Shown here one piece after another: positions 14,751-22,789 of a DNA stretch of 64,000 nt (positions within the stretch are counted from its first letter, which is position 1; each line of letters begins with the position of its first letter). This DNA comes from Actinomycetota bacterium. Its GTDB lineage: Bacteria; Actinomycetota; Actinomycetes; Propionibacteriales; Propionibacteriaceae. Location: contig JAIUOS010000001.1 of assembly GCA_020161755.1 (NCBI GenBank), forward strand, positions 248,072 through 312,071, given 5' to 3'. The notes under the pieces are model-generated. The model searched no databases, was not told the origin of the DNA, and worked only from the letters and a program-made list of their open reading frames with translations. The position numbers and the translations under genes were made by a program.

Positions 14751-16157
14751 ATGCACGAGTTCAAGCTGCCGGATCCGGGTGAGGGCCTGCTCGAGGCCGA
14801 CATCGTCTCCTGGAAGGTGTCGGTGGGCGACACGGTCGCCGTGAACGACACCCTGCTCGAGATCGAGACCGCCAAGTCGCTGGTCGAGCTGCCCTCGCCG
14901 TACGCCGGCGTGGTCGCCGAGATCCTGGTCGCCGAGGGCACCACCGTCGAGGTGGGTGCCCCGATCATCCGCATCCGGGGCCTGGACGAGGCTGTGGACG
15001 CGGACGCCCCTCGTGACGCCTCGCTCGCTCCTCACGAGGCTCCTCAGGGAGCGTCGAGCGCCTCCGCGGCCCCGGCCTCCCCGTCCGCCGGCGCCCCGGT
15101 CACCACCACCCCCGTCGTCCCGGCGAATGCCGGGATCTCCGGGTCCGGCTCCAACCTGGTCGGCTACGGCACCAAGGCCGGCGCGGTGACGCGGCGCGCA
15201 CGCAGGACCGACGCCCCTGCGGCCGCGGCCGCCGCTGTCCCGGCTGCCCCCGTCGCTCCCGCCCCGGTTCCGGCTGCACCGGCCGCCACCCCGCCAGCTT
15301 CCGCGGCGCCCGCGTCCGCAGGGCGTCCGCTGGCCAAGCCGCCCGTCCGCCGGGTGGCCCGCGACCTGGGCGTCGACCTGTCCACCGTGGCGCCGACCGG
15401 TCCGGGCGGCACCATCACCGCCGACGACGTGGTGGCCGCAGCCAGCAACACCGGCGAGCAGCGGATCCCGCTGCGCGGCGTCCGCAAGGAGATGTTCAGG
15501 GCGATGACGGCCTCGCTCGCCGTCCCGCAGGCCACTGCGTTCGTCGAGGTGGACGTGACCGCCACCGTCCAGCTGATCGAGACCCTCAAGCGCCGACGCG
15601 ACTTCACCGGATTGCGGATCTCCCCGCTGGCCGTGTTCGCGAAGGCCGCCTGCCTGGCGATCGAGCGGGTCCCGGAGCTCAACTCCAGCTACGACGCCGA
15701 GCGCAACGAGATCGTGCTGCACGAGGACGTCAACCTCGGCATCGCGGCGGCCACCCCGCGCGGGCTCCTGGTGCCCAACATCAAGCGGGCCAACGAGATG
15801 AACCTGCTGCAGCTCACCCAGGCCATCAACGAGCTGGTGCCGCAGGCCCGTTCGGGCAAGGTGCCTCCGGAGGCGATGTCGGGCGGCACGTTCTCGATCA
15901 CCAACGTCGGCGTGTTCGGCGTGGACGGCGGCACGCCGATCCCCAACAACGGCGAGGCCGCGATCATGTGCCTGGGCACGATCCTGCGCAAGCCGTGGGT
16001 GGTCGGCGAGGGGGAGAACGAGCGCATCGAGCCGCGCTCGGTCTGCACGGTCACCGTCACGTTCGACCACCGCCTGGTGGACGGCGAGATGGGCTCCAAG
16101 TTCCTGGCCGACGTGTCCACGATCATGTCCGACCCGGCGCTGGCCCTGCTCTTCTAG
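14751..16157 (+). CDS. 2-oxo acid dehydrogenase E2 (dihydrolipoamide acyltransferase), 468 aa, with repeat-derived linker
   Basis: E2 carries acyl groups on lipoyl-lysine to CoA and forms the core of the complex. The lipoyl domain occupies residues 1-78 with the lipoylated K42 in EIETAKSLVE. A peripheral subunit-binding domain follows at about 194-230 (VRRVARDLGVDL...GGTITADDV). The acyltransferase domain fills 240-468 with the catalytic HxxxDG motif in FDHRLVDGEMG near residue 440. The linker between lipoyl and binding domains is unusual: residues about 85-102 are encoded by a family G palindrome and about 121-131 by a REP-like element (family H), both in frame. The rest is the usual Ala/Pro-rich linker. 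It could serve branched-chain or pyruvate dehydrogenase. Confidence 0.92.
   Translation: MHEFKLPDPGEGLLEADIVSWKVSVGDTVAVNDTLLEIETAKSLVELPSPYAGVVAEILVAEGTTVEVGAPIIRIRGLDEAVDADAPRDASLAPHEAPQGASSASAAPASPSAGAPVTTTPVVPANAGISGSGSNLVGYGTKAGAVTRRARRTDAPAAAAAAVPAAPVAPAPVPAAPAATPPASAAPASAGRPLAKPPVRRVARDLGVDLSTVAPTGPGGTITADDVVAAASNTGEQRIPLRGVRKEMFRAMTASLAVPQATAFVEVDVTATVQLIETLKRRRDFTGLRISPLAVFAKAACLAIERVPELNSSYDAERNEIVLHEDVNLGIAAATPRGLLVPNIKRANEMNLLQLTQAINELVPQARSGKVPPEAMSGGTFSITNVGVFGVDGGTPIPNNGEAAIMCLGTILRKPWVVGEGENERIEPRSVCTVTVTFDHRLVDGEMGSKFLADVSTIMSDPALALLF
15007..15055. repeat. Family G palindrome inside the E2 coding sequence
   Basis: CCTCGTGACGC is followed by a hairpin CCTCG..CGAGG around CTCGCTCCTCA and then by GCTCCTCAGGGA. 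The same frame occurs between genes at 18125 and 45870 and inside three other coding positions. It is read in frame as part of the flexible linker of E2. Confidence 0.75.
15113..15142. repeat. Family H REP-like palindrome inside the E2 coding sequence
   Basis: GTCGTCC followed by CCGG..CCGG arms and GGGATCTCC. The arms CCCGGC/GCCGGG close a small loop (GAAT). The fixed flanks recur with different arms at 57692-57720 in the helicase gene. The sequence resembles the widespread REP-type motif GTC-RTCCCGGC-GAA-GCCGGGA. Confidence 0.6.
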
Positions 16158-16225
16158 CCCCTTCCCGGGCTCGCCCGCCGCGGGGCCACCGACCGAAACG
16201 GTGCCATTCGGCGACGGGGGTGGGT

Positions 16226-16231
16226 TACCGT
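16226..16231 (+). promoter_or_regulatory. -10 hexamer that decides the start of the VCBS lipoprotein
   Basis: TACCGT ends 7 nt before the ATG at 16239. It overlaps an in-frame GTG at 16230, so that earlier codon would lie within the promoter. Confidence 0.45.
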
Positions 16232-16238
16232 GCCGGGC

Positions 16239-17996
16239 ATGGCCGTCACGTCCCCCCGCCTCGGCATGCTCATCGCCGGCTGCGTCCTCGCCCTCACCGC
16301 CGGTTGCGCGATCGCCTCGCCGACCGCCATCCCTGACCGGACGGCAGGTGCCGTCGCGCAGGCGATCACCCTCCCCGCCGAGAGCCTCACCGTCCCCGCC
16401 CAGGTGCTGCCGGCCGCGTCCACGCCGGTCAAGAAGCCGGTCTGGGTGCGGCGTATCGACCCCGGGCAGACCGGGTGGTTCTCCTCGCCGTCGCTGGTCG
16501 ACCTCGACGGCGACCAGAAGCTGGAGATCGTCGCGCCGCTGTACTCCACCTACGTCTACTCGGCGACCGGCACCAAACTGGCCACCGGCACCGCCACGTC
16601 CGGACGGGTCTACGCCCCGTCGGTGGTGGCGGACCTCGACGGCGACGGGGTTCGCGAGATCGTGGTCGGGGGCAGCGGCACCGTGGCCGCCTACGAGTGG
16701 CGCAACGGCACCCTGGTGACCAAGGCCGGCTGGCCGGCGTCCGTGAAGAGCGGCGGCCAGACGCCCGAGGTCCGCGGCCTCGCCGCCGCCGACCTCGACG
16801 GGAACGGCAGCGTCGAGATCGTCGCCACGACCACCAACACCTCCTCGACCGGGTCGCAGGTGTTCGTGTTCTCCGCGAACGGCAAGACCTACCAGCCGGC
16901 GGGCGGCCACAGCCCGGCGTGGCCGCGGTACAACCAGCTCAGCGGCACCGGCAACGACAAGGACTTCAACGGCCAGGGCAACGACGGCTACGGCGCGTAC
17001 GGCGAGAACGTCGGCATCGGACAGCTCGACGACGACCCGGAGCTCGAGATCGTGGTCACCTTCGACAACCACCAGATCAACGTGTTCAACCACGACGGGA
17101 CGTCGGTGCTCGCGTCCGACTGGTACACGAACCGGGCCAGCGCCTACGCGGGCGAGCGGCTCGGCTGGGGACAGTTCATCCGGTGGTTGAGCATGTCGGT
17201 CGAGGACGCCCAGTGGCACGCCCACACCGGGTCGTGGCCGAGCCCGAAGAGCAAGTCGTGGCTGCAGTGGACAGCGTCCCCGCCGTCGATCGGCGACCTC
17301 GACGGCGACGGCGACGCCGAGGTGATCGGCATCCCGAACGTGGAGAAGAAGATCCCGTACGAGACCCAGTCGCACGCGGTGATGGTGCTCGACGGGGCGC
17401 AGGACGGCGGCGTCCGTTCGGGACGGCGGCACGCCGGGTTCGAGGTGCTGCCGCGGACCGGCAAGCCGGTCGTCCGCAAATCGGGGGACTGGTACCCGCC
17501 GGACGGTATCCCGGCGCCGACCCTCGTCGACCTCACCGGCGACGGCCACCCCGAGATCGTGTTCCCGGGCAACGACGGCTACGTGTACGCGATCAGCTCG
17601 ACCGGAAAGCGGCTGTGGCGCTACGGCTACGCGCCCGGCAAGAAGCGGACCTTCGCCTCCGAGGTGGTGGCCGCCGACCTGAACGCGGACGGCGTCCCCG
17701 AGCTCGTCTTCGGGCAGTACGGGCTGTCGTCCGGCAGCGGACGGCTGATCGTGCTGAGCGCGTCCGGGAGCAAGATCGCCAACCTCAAGGTGCCGAAGCA
17801 GGCCAAGGACGGCAACGGCATCGGGATCGCGGCGGCGCCGTCCGTCGGCGACCTGGACGGGGACGGCACCCTGGAGATCGTCACCACCTCGATCGACCAC
17901 GGCCTCGACGTGTGGACGGTGCCCGGGTCGGTCGCCGGCACGACCCTCTGGCCCACCGGACGCGGCTCGCTCCTGCGCAACGGCACCGCCGCCTGA
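16239..17996 (+). CDS. FG-GAP/VCBS-repeat lipoprotein, 585 aa
   Basis: An exported lipoprotein (lipobox LTAGC, Cys at residue 23) followed by eight repeats of the calcium-binding DxDGDGxxEI type: DLDGDQKLEI, DLDGDGVREI, DLDGNGSVEI, QLDDDPELEI, DLDGDGDAEV, DLTGDGHPEI, DLNADGVPEL and DLDGDGTLEI. Such repeats fold into an integrin-alpha-like beta-propeller. It should sit on the outer cell surface and bind calcium; a ligand cannot be deduced. I chose ATG 16239 over GTG 16230 because of the promoter hexamer and because it gives a normal lipoprotein signal. It follows the dehydrogenase operon but has its own promoter. Confidence 0.85.
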   Translation: MAVTSPRLGMLIAGCVLALTAGCAIASPTAIPDRTAGAVAQAITLPAESLTVPAQVLPAASTPVKKPVWVRRIDPGQTGWFSSPSLVDLDGDQKLEIVAPLYSTYVYSATGTKLATGTATSGRVYAPSVVADLDGDGVREIVVGGSGTVAAYEWRNGTLVTKAGWPASVKSGGQTPEVRGLAAADLDGNGSVEIVATTTNTSSTGSQVFVFSANGKTYQPAGGHSPAWPRYNQLSGTGNDKDFNGQGNDGYGAYGENVGIGQLDDDPELEIVVTFDNHQINVFNHDGTSVLASDWYTNRASAYAGERLGWGQFIRWLSMSVEDAQWHAHTGSWPSPKSKSWLQWTASPPSIGDLDGDGDAEVIGIPNVEKKIPYETQSHAVMVLDGAQDGGVRSGRRHAGFEVLPRTGKPVVRKSGDWYPPDGIPAPTLVDLTGDGHPEIVFPGNDGYVYAISSTGKRLWRYGYAPGKKRTFASEVVAADLNADGVPELVFGQYGLSSGSGRLIVLSASGSKIANLKVPKQAKDGNGIGIAAAPSVGDLDGDGTLEIVTTSIDHGLDVWTVPGSVAGTTLWPTGRGSLLRNGTAA

Positions 17997-18046
17997 TCCG
18001 TCCCCCTCCCCGTCCCGCCCCTCTCCCCGTCCCTGCCCCTCTCCCG

Positions 18047-18114
18047 CAAACGCCCCCGATACTCACAAGCGCCCCCGAAATTTCGGGGGCGTTTGTGAGT
18101 ATCGGGGGCGTTTG
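18047..18114. repeat. Family A two-tier hairpin (copy 3), probable terminator
   Basis: 68-bp palindrome with outer arms CAAACGCCCCCGAT/ATCGGGGGCGTTTG. The last base pair is T-A where other copies have A-T, changed on both sides, and the inner tier TACTCACAAGCG/CGTTTGTGAGTA is also specific. It lies 50 bp after the VCBS lipoprotein gene. Confidence 0.85.
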
Positions 18115-18124
18115 TGCGGGGCCG

Positions 18125-18217
18125 CTTCGTGACGCGTCCGCTCGTTCCTCACGGACGCTCCCAGGGGCGCGGACGGTCCCTGAGGAGGCTCGTGAGCGCA
18201 GCGAGCGAGGCGTCACG
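18125..18217. repeat. Family G element, inverted pair between genes
   Basis: Two G units in opposite orientation. The first reads CTTCGTGACGC, stem GTCCG..CGGAC around CTCGTTCCTCA, then GCTCCCAGGG. The second, on the minus strand, reads CGTGACGCCTCGCTCGC..., stem CTCG..CGAG, then CTCCTCAGGGACC. Together they form a near-palindrome of 93 bp in front of the rhodanese gene promoter. Confidence 0.75.
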
Positions 18218-18240
18218 ATGGGCCGGCGACGATGGTGTTC

Positions 18241-18246
18241 TAGAGT
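18241..18246 (+). promoter_or_regulatory. -10 hexamer of a leaderless start
   Basis: TAGAGT ends 6 nt before the GTG at 18253; no ribosome site is present. Confidence 0.5.
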
Positions 18247-18252
18247 GCTGGC

Positions 18253-19071
18253 GTGTCCGCGCGAGCCGAAGTCCTGGTCAGTGTTGCCGACCTGCCTGCC
18301 AATGGGCAGCTGCTCGACGTCCGCTGGAACCTCGGTGAACAACACGGCGCGGGGCGCGCGAAGTACGCCGCCGGCCACCTTCCCGGCGCGCGGTTCCTCG
18401 ACCTCGAGGCGGTGCTGACCGGCCCGACCACCGACCCGACGCTGGGCCGGCACCCGCTCCCGGACGCCGCCCGTCTGGGCGAAGGGCTCGGCGCGCTCGG
18501 CGTCGACCCCGAACAGCCGATCGTGGTCTACGACGAGCCCGGTTCCTTCGCCGCCGGCCGCGCGTGGTGGGTGCTGCGCTGGGCGGGGCTGGACGTCCGC
18601 GTCCTCGACGGCGGCGTTCGCGCGTGGGTCGCGGACGGGCGTCCGCTCGAGACCGGCGAGCCGGACGCCACCCCCGGCGGGCCGCTGGAGTTGGTCACCG
18701 GCCAGCTGCCCACGCTGGACGCCGACGAGGTCGCCGGGTTCGACGGCGTCCTGATCGACGTCCGCGCCCCCGAGCGCTTCCGCGGCGAGACCGAGCCGAT
18801 CGACCCCCGCGCCGGCCACATCCCCGGGGCGGTCAACCGTCCGGTGGGCGGCTTCTGGAACGCCGCCGGACGACTGCCGTCCCCGGCCGAGCTGGACGCG
18901 CTGGTCGACCTCCCGTCCGACCGTCCGGTCGCGGTCTACTGCGGCTCCGGGGTCTCCGCCGCCCAGGTGGTGCTCGCGCTGGCCAGCCTGGGCATCGAGG
19001 CGTCCCTGTACGCACCGAGTTGGTCGGGCTGGTCGAACGACCCGGGACGCCCGGTGGCGGTCGGCGAATGA
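18253..19071 (+). CDS. Thiosulfate/3-mercaptopyruvate sulfurtransferase (tandem rhodanese), 272 aa
   Basis: Transfers sulfane sulfur from thiosulfate or mercaptopyruvate to an acceptor via a cysteine persulfide. Two rhodanese domains are visible: an inactive N-terminal one (LLDVRWNL, YAAGHLPGARFLDLE) and the active C-terminal one (VLIDVRAPERFRGE, HIPGAVN) with catalytic C230 in VYCGSGVSA. The six-residue active loop CGSGVS is of the mercaptopyruvate/SseA type. GTG start, leaderless. Its stop overlaps the alanine racemase start (ATGA), an operon link that is more likely genomic than functional. Confidence 0.92.
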   Translation: MSARAEVLVSVADLPANGQLLDVRWNLGEQHGAGRAKYAAGHLPGARFLDLEAVLTGPTTDPTLGRHPLPDAARLGEGLGALGVDPEQPIVVYDEPGSFAAGRAWWVLRWAGLDVRVLDGGVRAWVADGRPLETGEPDATPGGPLELVTGQLPTLDADEVAGFDGVLIDVRAPERFRGETEPIDPRAGHIPGAVNRPVGGFWNAAGRLPSPAELDALVDLPSDRPVAVYCGSGVSAAQVVLALASLGIEASLYAPSWSGWSNDPGRPVAVGE

Positions 19072-20189
19072 TCGAGCCGCCGGTGCTCGCGACCACGCGC
19101 CTCGACCACATCCGCGCGAACCTCGACGCGATCCGCGCGCGGGTGGGCGACCGGCTGGTGCTGGCCGCCGTGAAGGCGGACGCCTACGGCCACGGCGCGA
19201 TCGAGGTGTCCCGGATGATCGAGCGCACCGGCGCCGCCGACTGGCTGGGCGTGGCCAACGTCCGCGAGGGCGCCGAACTGCGGGCGGCGGGCATCCGGAT
19301 GCCGATCCTGAAGCTGTCGGTGGCGCGCGGCGAGGAGGTCGCGCTGGCCGTCGGTATCGGGCTGACCCTGTGCGTGACCGACGCCGCGTCCATCGCCGAG
19401 GCCGGCGCGGCCGCCCAGGCACAGCGCGAGACCGTCGACGTGCACCTGAAGGTCGACACCGGGATGCGCCGCATCGGCTGCCCACCCGAGGACGCCCCCG
19501 CCCTCGCCCGGCAGATCGACGCGACGCCCGGCCTGCGGCTCGAAGGCCTGTACTCGCACCTGCCGATCTCCGACTCCCCGCGCGGGGAGGAGTTCACCCG
19601 CGGCCAGGTCGAGCTCTTCGCCGCGACCGTCGCCGCCGTGGAGGCCGCGCGCGGCCCCGTCCCCCTCACCCACCTGGCGAACTCCGGCGCGGTCCTGGGC
19701 CACCCCGACGCATGGTTCGACATGGTGCGTCCGGGGATCATGATCTACGGCGCCCTCCCCGACCCGGAGGCGGCGCGGACCGTCCCGCTGCTGCCCGGCC
19801 TGGAGTGGCGCACCCGGGTGACGTTCGTGAAGCCGGTGGCTGCCGGGGAGACCGTCGGCTACGGCCGCACCTGGACGGCGTCCCGCGACACGTGGATCGC
19901 GACCGTCCCGGTCGGCTACGGGGACGGCTACTCGCGGCTGCTCTCCAACCGCGGGCGCATGTTGATCGGGGAACGGAGCTACCCGATCGCCGGCCGGGTG
20001 TGCATGGACCAGACGATGCTCGACCTCGGCCCGCAGACCGACGTGCAGGTGGGGGACGACGTGGTGCTGGTCGGACGCAGCGGCGCCGAGGAGATCACCA
20101 CGTCCGAACTGGCGGAGCTGATGGGCACGATCCCCTACGAGGTCACCTGCCTGATCACCCGCCGGGTCGCGCGAAGCTCCGTGGAGTAG
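19068..20189 (+). CDS. alr: Alanine racemase, 373 aa
   Basis: PLP enzyme that makes D-alanine for peptidoglycan. The PLP-binding lysine is K36 in AVKADAYGHG, the family signature; the second catalytic base, Tyr, lies in VPVGYGDGYSR near residue 284, and RVCMDQTMLDL near 310 is also conserved. Length is normal for Alr. The ATG overlaps the rhodanese stop by 4 bp. The gene ends before an REP-like element and converges on an EcsC-like gene. Confidence 0.95.
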   Translation: MIEPPVLATTRLDHIRANLDAIRARVGDRLVLAAVKADAYGHGAIEVSRMIERTGAADWLGVANVREGAELRAAGIRMPILKLSVARGEEVALAVGIGLTLCVTDAASIAEAGAAAQAQRETVDVHLKVDTGMRRIGCPPEDAPALARQIDATPGLRLEGLYSHLPISDSPRGEEFTRGQVELFAATVAAVEAARGPVPLTHLANSGAVLGHPDAWFDMVRPGIMIYGALPDPEAARTVPLLPGLEWRTRVTFVKPVAAGETVGYGRTWTASRDTWIATVPVGYGDGYSRLLSNRGRMLIGERSYPIAGRVCMDQTMLDLGPQTDVQVGDDVVLVGRSGAEEITTSELAELMGTIPYEVTCLITRRVARSSVE

Positions 20190-20191
20190 CG

Positions 20192-20225
20192 CCGAAACGA
20201 AAGGGGACAGTCCCCTTTCATTCCG
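20192..20225. repeat. Family E palindrome, GGGGACAGTCCCC core (copy 1)
   Basis: CCGAAACGAAAG-type left arm joined to a GGGGACAGTCCCC core; the right arm has diverged (CATTCCG). A degenerate second core, GGGGCGGTCCCC, follows at about 20236. It lies between the convergent ends of alr and the EcsC-like gene. Confidence 0.75.
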
Positions 20226-20256
20226 CAAGGATCGCGGGGCGGTCCCCTTCCTACGG

Positions 20257-20940
20257 CTAGAGGCGGGGGATGGACGCCCGGTGGCGGGCGATGAACTCGC
20301 GCTTGGCGTAGCCGGCCAGGCCGAAGGTGAGCCAGCCGTCCACGGCCGCGCCGACGCCACCACCGACCAGCGGGATGCGTCGCACCACGACCACGGCGAG
20401 GTGCTTGCCGCCGAGGCGTCCGGCGAGCGAACCCATCACGCGCTCGCTGATGACGCGGTCGAGGTTCGGGTCGAAGACCGGGGCGGTCGCGATGGCCAGC
20501 GGGGTGCTGGGCAGCTTGCCGTCCGCGACGAGGCGACGCACCTCGTCGTCGCCGAGCATCGCCAGCGTGAGTGCCGCGCGGACCCGCCGGTCGTCGACGT
20601 CGTAGCCGCGCAGGTGGGCGATCGAACCGATCATCCGGACGCTCAGGATCGCCATGCCCGCGATGTTGGCGGGCAGGCCGACCGGCAGCGTGATCAGGCC
20701 GCCGACGCTGGTCAGGAAGCCCTGCATCGAGGCGGCGCCGATGTGGTAGCGCACCAGCGAGTCGATCGCGACCTCGCGGTCGCCCTTCGACTGCAACGTG
20801 CGCGCTGCGGTCGCCTTGGCGCCCGGGAAGGCCGGGCTCCCGTCGATCGCGAAGTCGACGATCGTGCGCAGCAGCCCTCCGGCCACCTCGGGAGTGCGGG
20901 TGACCAGCTGCTTGCCGAAGTCACTGGCGGCGTTCGCCAT
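20257..20940 (-). CDS. EcsC family protein, 227 aa
   Basis: The hydrophobic, Gly-rich central part (GGLITLPVGLPANIAGMAILSV...) and the C-terminal GGGVGAAVDGWLTFGLAGYAKREF are characteristic of the EcsC family, membrane-associated proteins of unknown role (named after a Bacillus protein next to an ABC transporter). I chose the ATG at 20940, preceded by AGAGGAA; the longer frame adds only an Arg/Pro-rich peptide. It is divergent from aat across 218 bp. Confidence 0.75.
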   Translation of the reverse strand: MANAASDFGKQLVTRTPEVAGGLLRTIVDFAIDGSPAFPGAKATAARTLQSKGDREVAIDSLVRYHIGAASMQGFLTSVGGLITLPVGLPANIAGMAILSVRMIGSIAHLRGYDVDDRRVRAALTLAMLGDDEVRRLVADGKLPSTPLAIATAPVFDPNLDRVISERVMGSLAGRLGGKHLAVVVVRRIPLVGGGVGAAVDGWLTFGLAGYAKREFIARHRASIPRL

Positions 20941-21146
20941 GTGGAGTTCCTCTCGTGCGGACGCTCCCAGCGTAGGCCCGGCATCCGCGCCCGTCTCCGG
21001 TGGCGACCCCCGAGCCGACCCCGGGCGACCCCTTGCCGGTACACGATCTGCCCTGTCGCGGGCGCGAATCGCCGGATTCGGCCGATTCCGGCCATCGCGA
21101 GGGCGGATTGCGTAACCCACTCCCGGGTGCTGTCGGGCCCGGCTGG

Positions 21147-21152
21147 CAGAAT
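21147..21152 (+). promoter_or_regulatory. -10 hexamer of a leaderless start
   Basis: CAGAAT, a one-mismatch TANNNT, ends 6 nt before the ATG at 21159. No ribosome site is seen. Confidence 0.35.
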
Positions 21153-21158
21153 CGAACC

Positions 21159-21851
21159 ATGGCACGCCGCCCGGGCATCTTCGGGCCTCCCCAGAGCTGG
21201 CCGGCGCAGGACCTGATCGCGTTCTCCGCCGAGTTCGACGAGGCCCTGGTGCTGGCCGCCTACACCGAGGGCGTGTTCCCGATGCCGCTGCACGAGTCCG
21301 GGTTCGGGCAGATGGGCTGGTGGTCGCCGCTCCACCGGGGCGTGCTGCCGCTGGACGCGCTCCGCGTCCCCCGCTCGCTGCGGAAGTCGGCCCACCACTA
21401 CACCACCACCGTCGACGCCGCCTTCACCCAGGTGCTCGAGCGCTGCGGCGACCCGGCGCGTCCGCACGGCTGGATCGACGCCGACATCCGCCGGGTCTAC
21501 GGCACGCTGCACGAGATGGGCCGCGTCCACTCCGTCGAGACCTGGGACACCCACGGACGCCTCGTCGGCGGGCTCTACGGGGTCTCCCTCGGCGGCCTGT
21601 TCGCGGGGGAGTCGATGTTCCACGACCCCGTGCTGGGGCGCGACGCGTCCAAGGTGGCGCTGCTGGCACTGGTGGAGCTGCTGGCCGACGAGCATGCTGA
21701 GGACCGCATCATCGACGTCCAGTGGCAGACCGACCACCTCGCCAGCCTCGGCGCGATCGAGGTCGAGCGGGACGAGTACCTGGGGCTGCTCGGGGAGGCG
21801 CTGGCGGTGCCGGAGCCCGCGTGGCCGGCGCGGAAGGAGGAACATGCCTGA
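21159..21851 (+). CDS. aat: Leucyl/phenylalanyl-tRNA--protein transferase, 230 aa
   Basis: Adds Leu or Phe to N-terminal Lys/Arg of proteins, marking them for N-end-rule degradation by ClpS-ClpAP/ClpCP. The family hallmarks are present: AAYTEGVFPMP, MGWWSPLHRGVLPLD, the HGWIDADIRRVYGTLHEMGRVHSVETW block (centre near residue 105-125) and GLYGVSLGGLFAGESMF (about 140). The length is typical. The next gene, fpg, overlaps its end by 8 bp, so they form an operon. Confidence 0.95.
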   Translation: MARRPGIFGPPQSWPAQDLIAFSAEFDEALVLAAYTEGVFPMPLHESGFGQMGWWSPLHRGVLPLDALRVPRSLRKSAHHYTTTVDAAFTQVLERCGDPARPHGWIDADIRRVYGTLHEMGRVHSVETWDTHGRLVGGLYGVSLGGLFAGESMFHDPVLGRDASKVALLALVELLADEHAEDRIIDVQWQTDHLASLGAIEVERDEYLGLLGEALAVPEPAWPARKEEHA

Positions 21852-22707
21852 ACTGCCCGAGGTCGAGGCGCTGCGCGTCTTCCTCGTCGACGCGTGCGTG
21901 GGCAAGACCGTCGCCCGCACCGAGCTGGCCGCCTTCTCCAGCCTCAAGACGTTCCAGGTGCCGCTGGGCGCCCTGAACGGCCTGGAGGTCGACGACGTCG
22001 AGCGGCACGGCAAGTTCATCTGCCTCTCGGTCGGAGGCCTGTGGATGGTGTTCCACCTGGCCCGCGGCGGCTGGCTGACCTGGAAGGAGACGGTGCCGCT
22101 CACCCCGGCCCGCCCCGGACGCGGCCCGCTGGCGCTCCGGGTGGGCTTCGACGACGATTCGGGGTTCGAACTCACCGAGATGGGCACCCAGAAGCGGCTG
22201 GCGATCTACGTGGTCAACGCGCTCGACGAGGTGCCCGGCATCGCCACCCTCGGCCCCGACCCGCTCGCCGACGCGTTCACCCCGGCCGTGCTCGACGGCA
22301 TCCTCGACACCGCCGGACGCGCCCAACTGAAGGGCGTCCTGCGTGACCAGCGGATCATCGCCGGCATCGGCAACGCCTACTCCGACGAGATCCTGCACGC
22401 CGCGAAACTCAGCCCGTTCAAGCCCTCCAACGGGCTGGACGTCGAGGAGCGAGCCACCCTCTACGCCGCGATCCGCAGCGAGCTCGCCGACGCCGTCGCG
22501 CGGTCGGCCGGCCTGGCCGCCAAGGAGCTGAAGGGCGACAAGAAGCTCAACCTCCACGTTCACGGGAAAGCCGGCCAGCCGTGCCCGGTCTGCGGCACCA
22601 CGATCGCCGAGGTGTCGTTCGCCGACAGCTCGTTGCAGTACTGCCCGACCTGCCAGACCGGCGGCAAGCTGCTTGCCGACCGTCGCATGTCGAAGCTGCT
22701 GAAGTAG
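21844..22707 (+). CDS. Formamidopyrimidine-DNA glycosylase (Fpg/MutM-type), 287 aa
   Basis: Base-excision repair enzyme that removes oxidised purines and nicks the DNA. The mature N-terminus PELPEVE supplies catalytic Pro1 and Glu2, a lysine lies in RHGKF near residue 57, the H2TH motif includes DQRIIAGIGNAYSDEILH (about 170-187), and a C-terminal zinc finger has C247, C250, C267 and C270 (CPVCG...YCPTCQTGG). The Fpg/Nei family contains two members in this window; the other is at 52952-53920. Its substrate range cannot be told from sequence. Translationally coupled to aat. Confidence 0.92.
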   Translation: MPELPEVEALRVFLVDACVGKTVARTELAAFSSLKTFQVPLGALNGLEVDDVERHGKFICLSVGGLWMVFHLARGGWLTWKETVPLTPARPGRGPLALRVGFDDDSGFELTEMGTQKRLAIYVVNALDEVPGIATLGPDPLADAFTPAVLDGILDTAGRAQLKGVLRDQRIIAGIGNAYSDEILHAAKLSPFKPSNGLDVEERATLYAAIRSELADAVARSAGLAAKELKGDKKLNLHVHGKAGQPCPVCGTTIAEVSFADSSLQYCPTCQTGGKLLADRRMSKLLK

Positions 22708-22789
22708 CGCCGCGAACGGCCAACGCCGCCTGTCGCGCGCGGGTTCGCATCGTTACGCTGGTGCCGACAGAACTCGCGGGGGGTGGCGC

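Noticed and set aside
14637..17900. A 1087-codon open frame on the minus strand opposite the dehydrogenase E2 and VCBS genes
   Set aside because: It is a by-product of G/C-rich third positions: the translated sequence is dominated by Arg, Gly, Val, Asp and His, has no domain, and lies opposite well-supported genes.
20941..21158. Possible small gene or RNA in the 218-bp divergent interval between the EcsC-like gene and aat
   Set aside because: No open frame with coding character, no stable hairpin family and no recognisable regulatory site beyond the likely aat -10.
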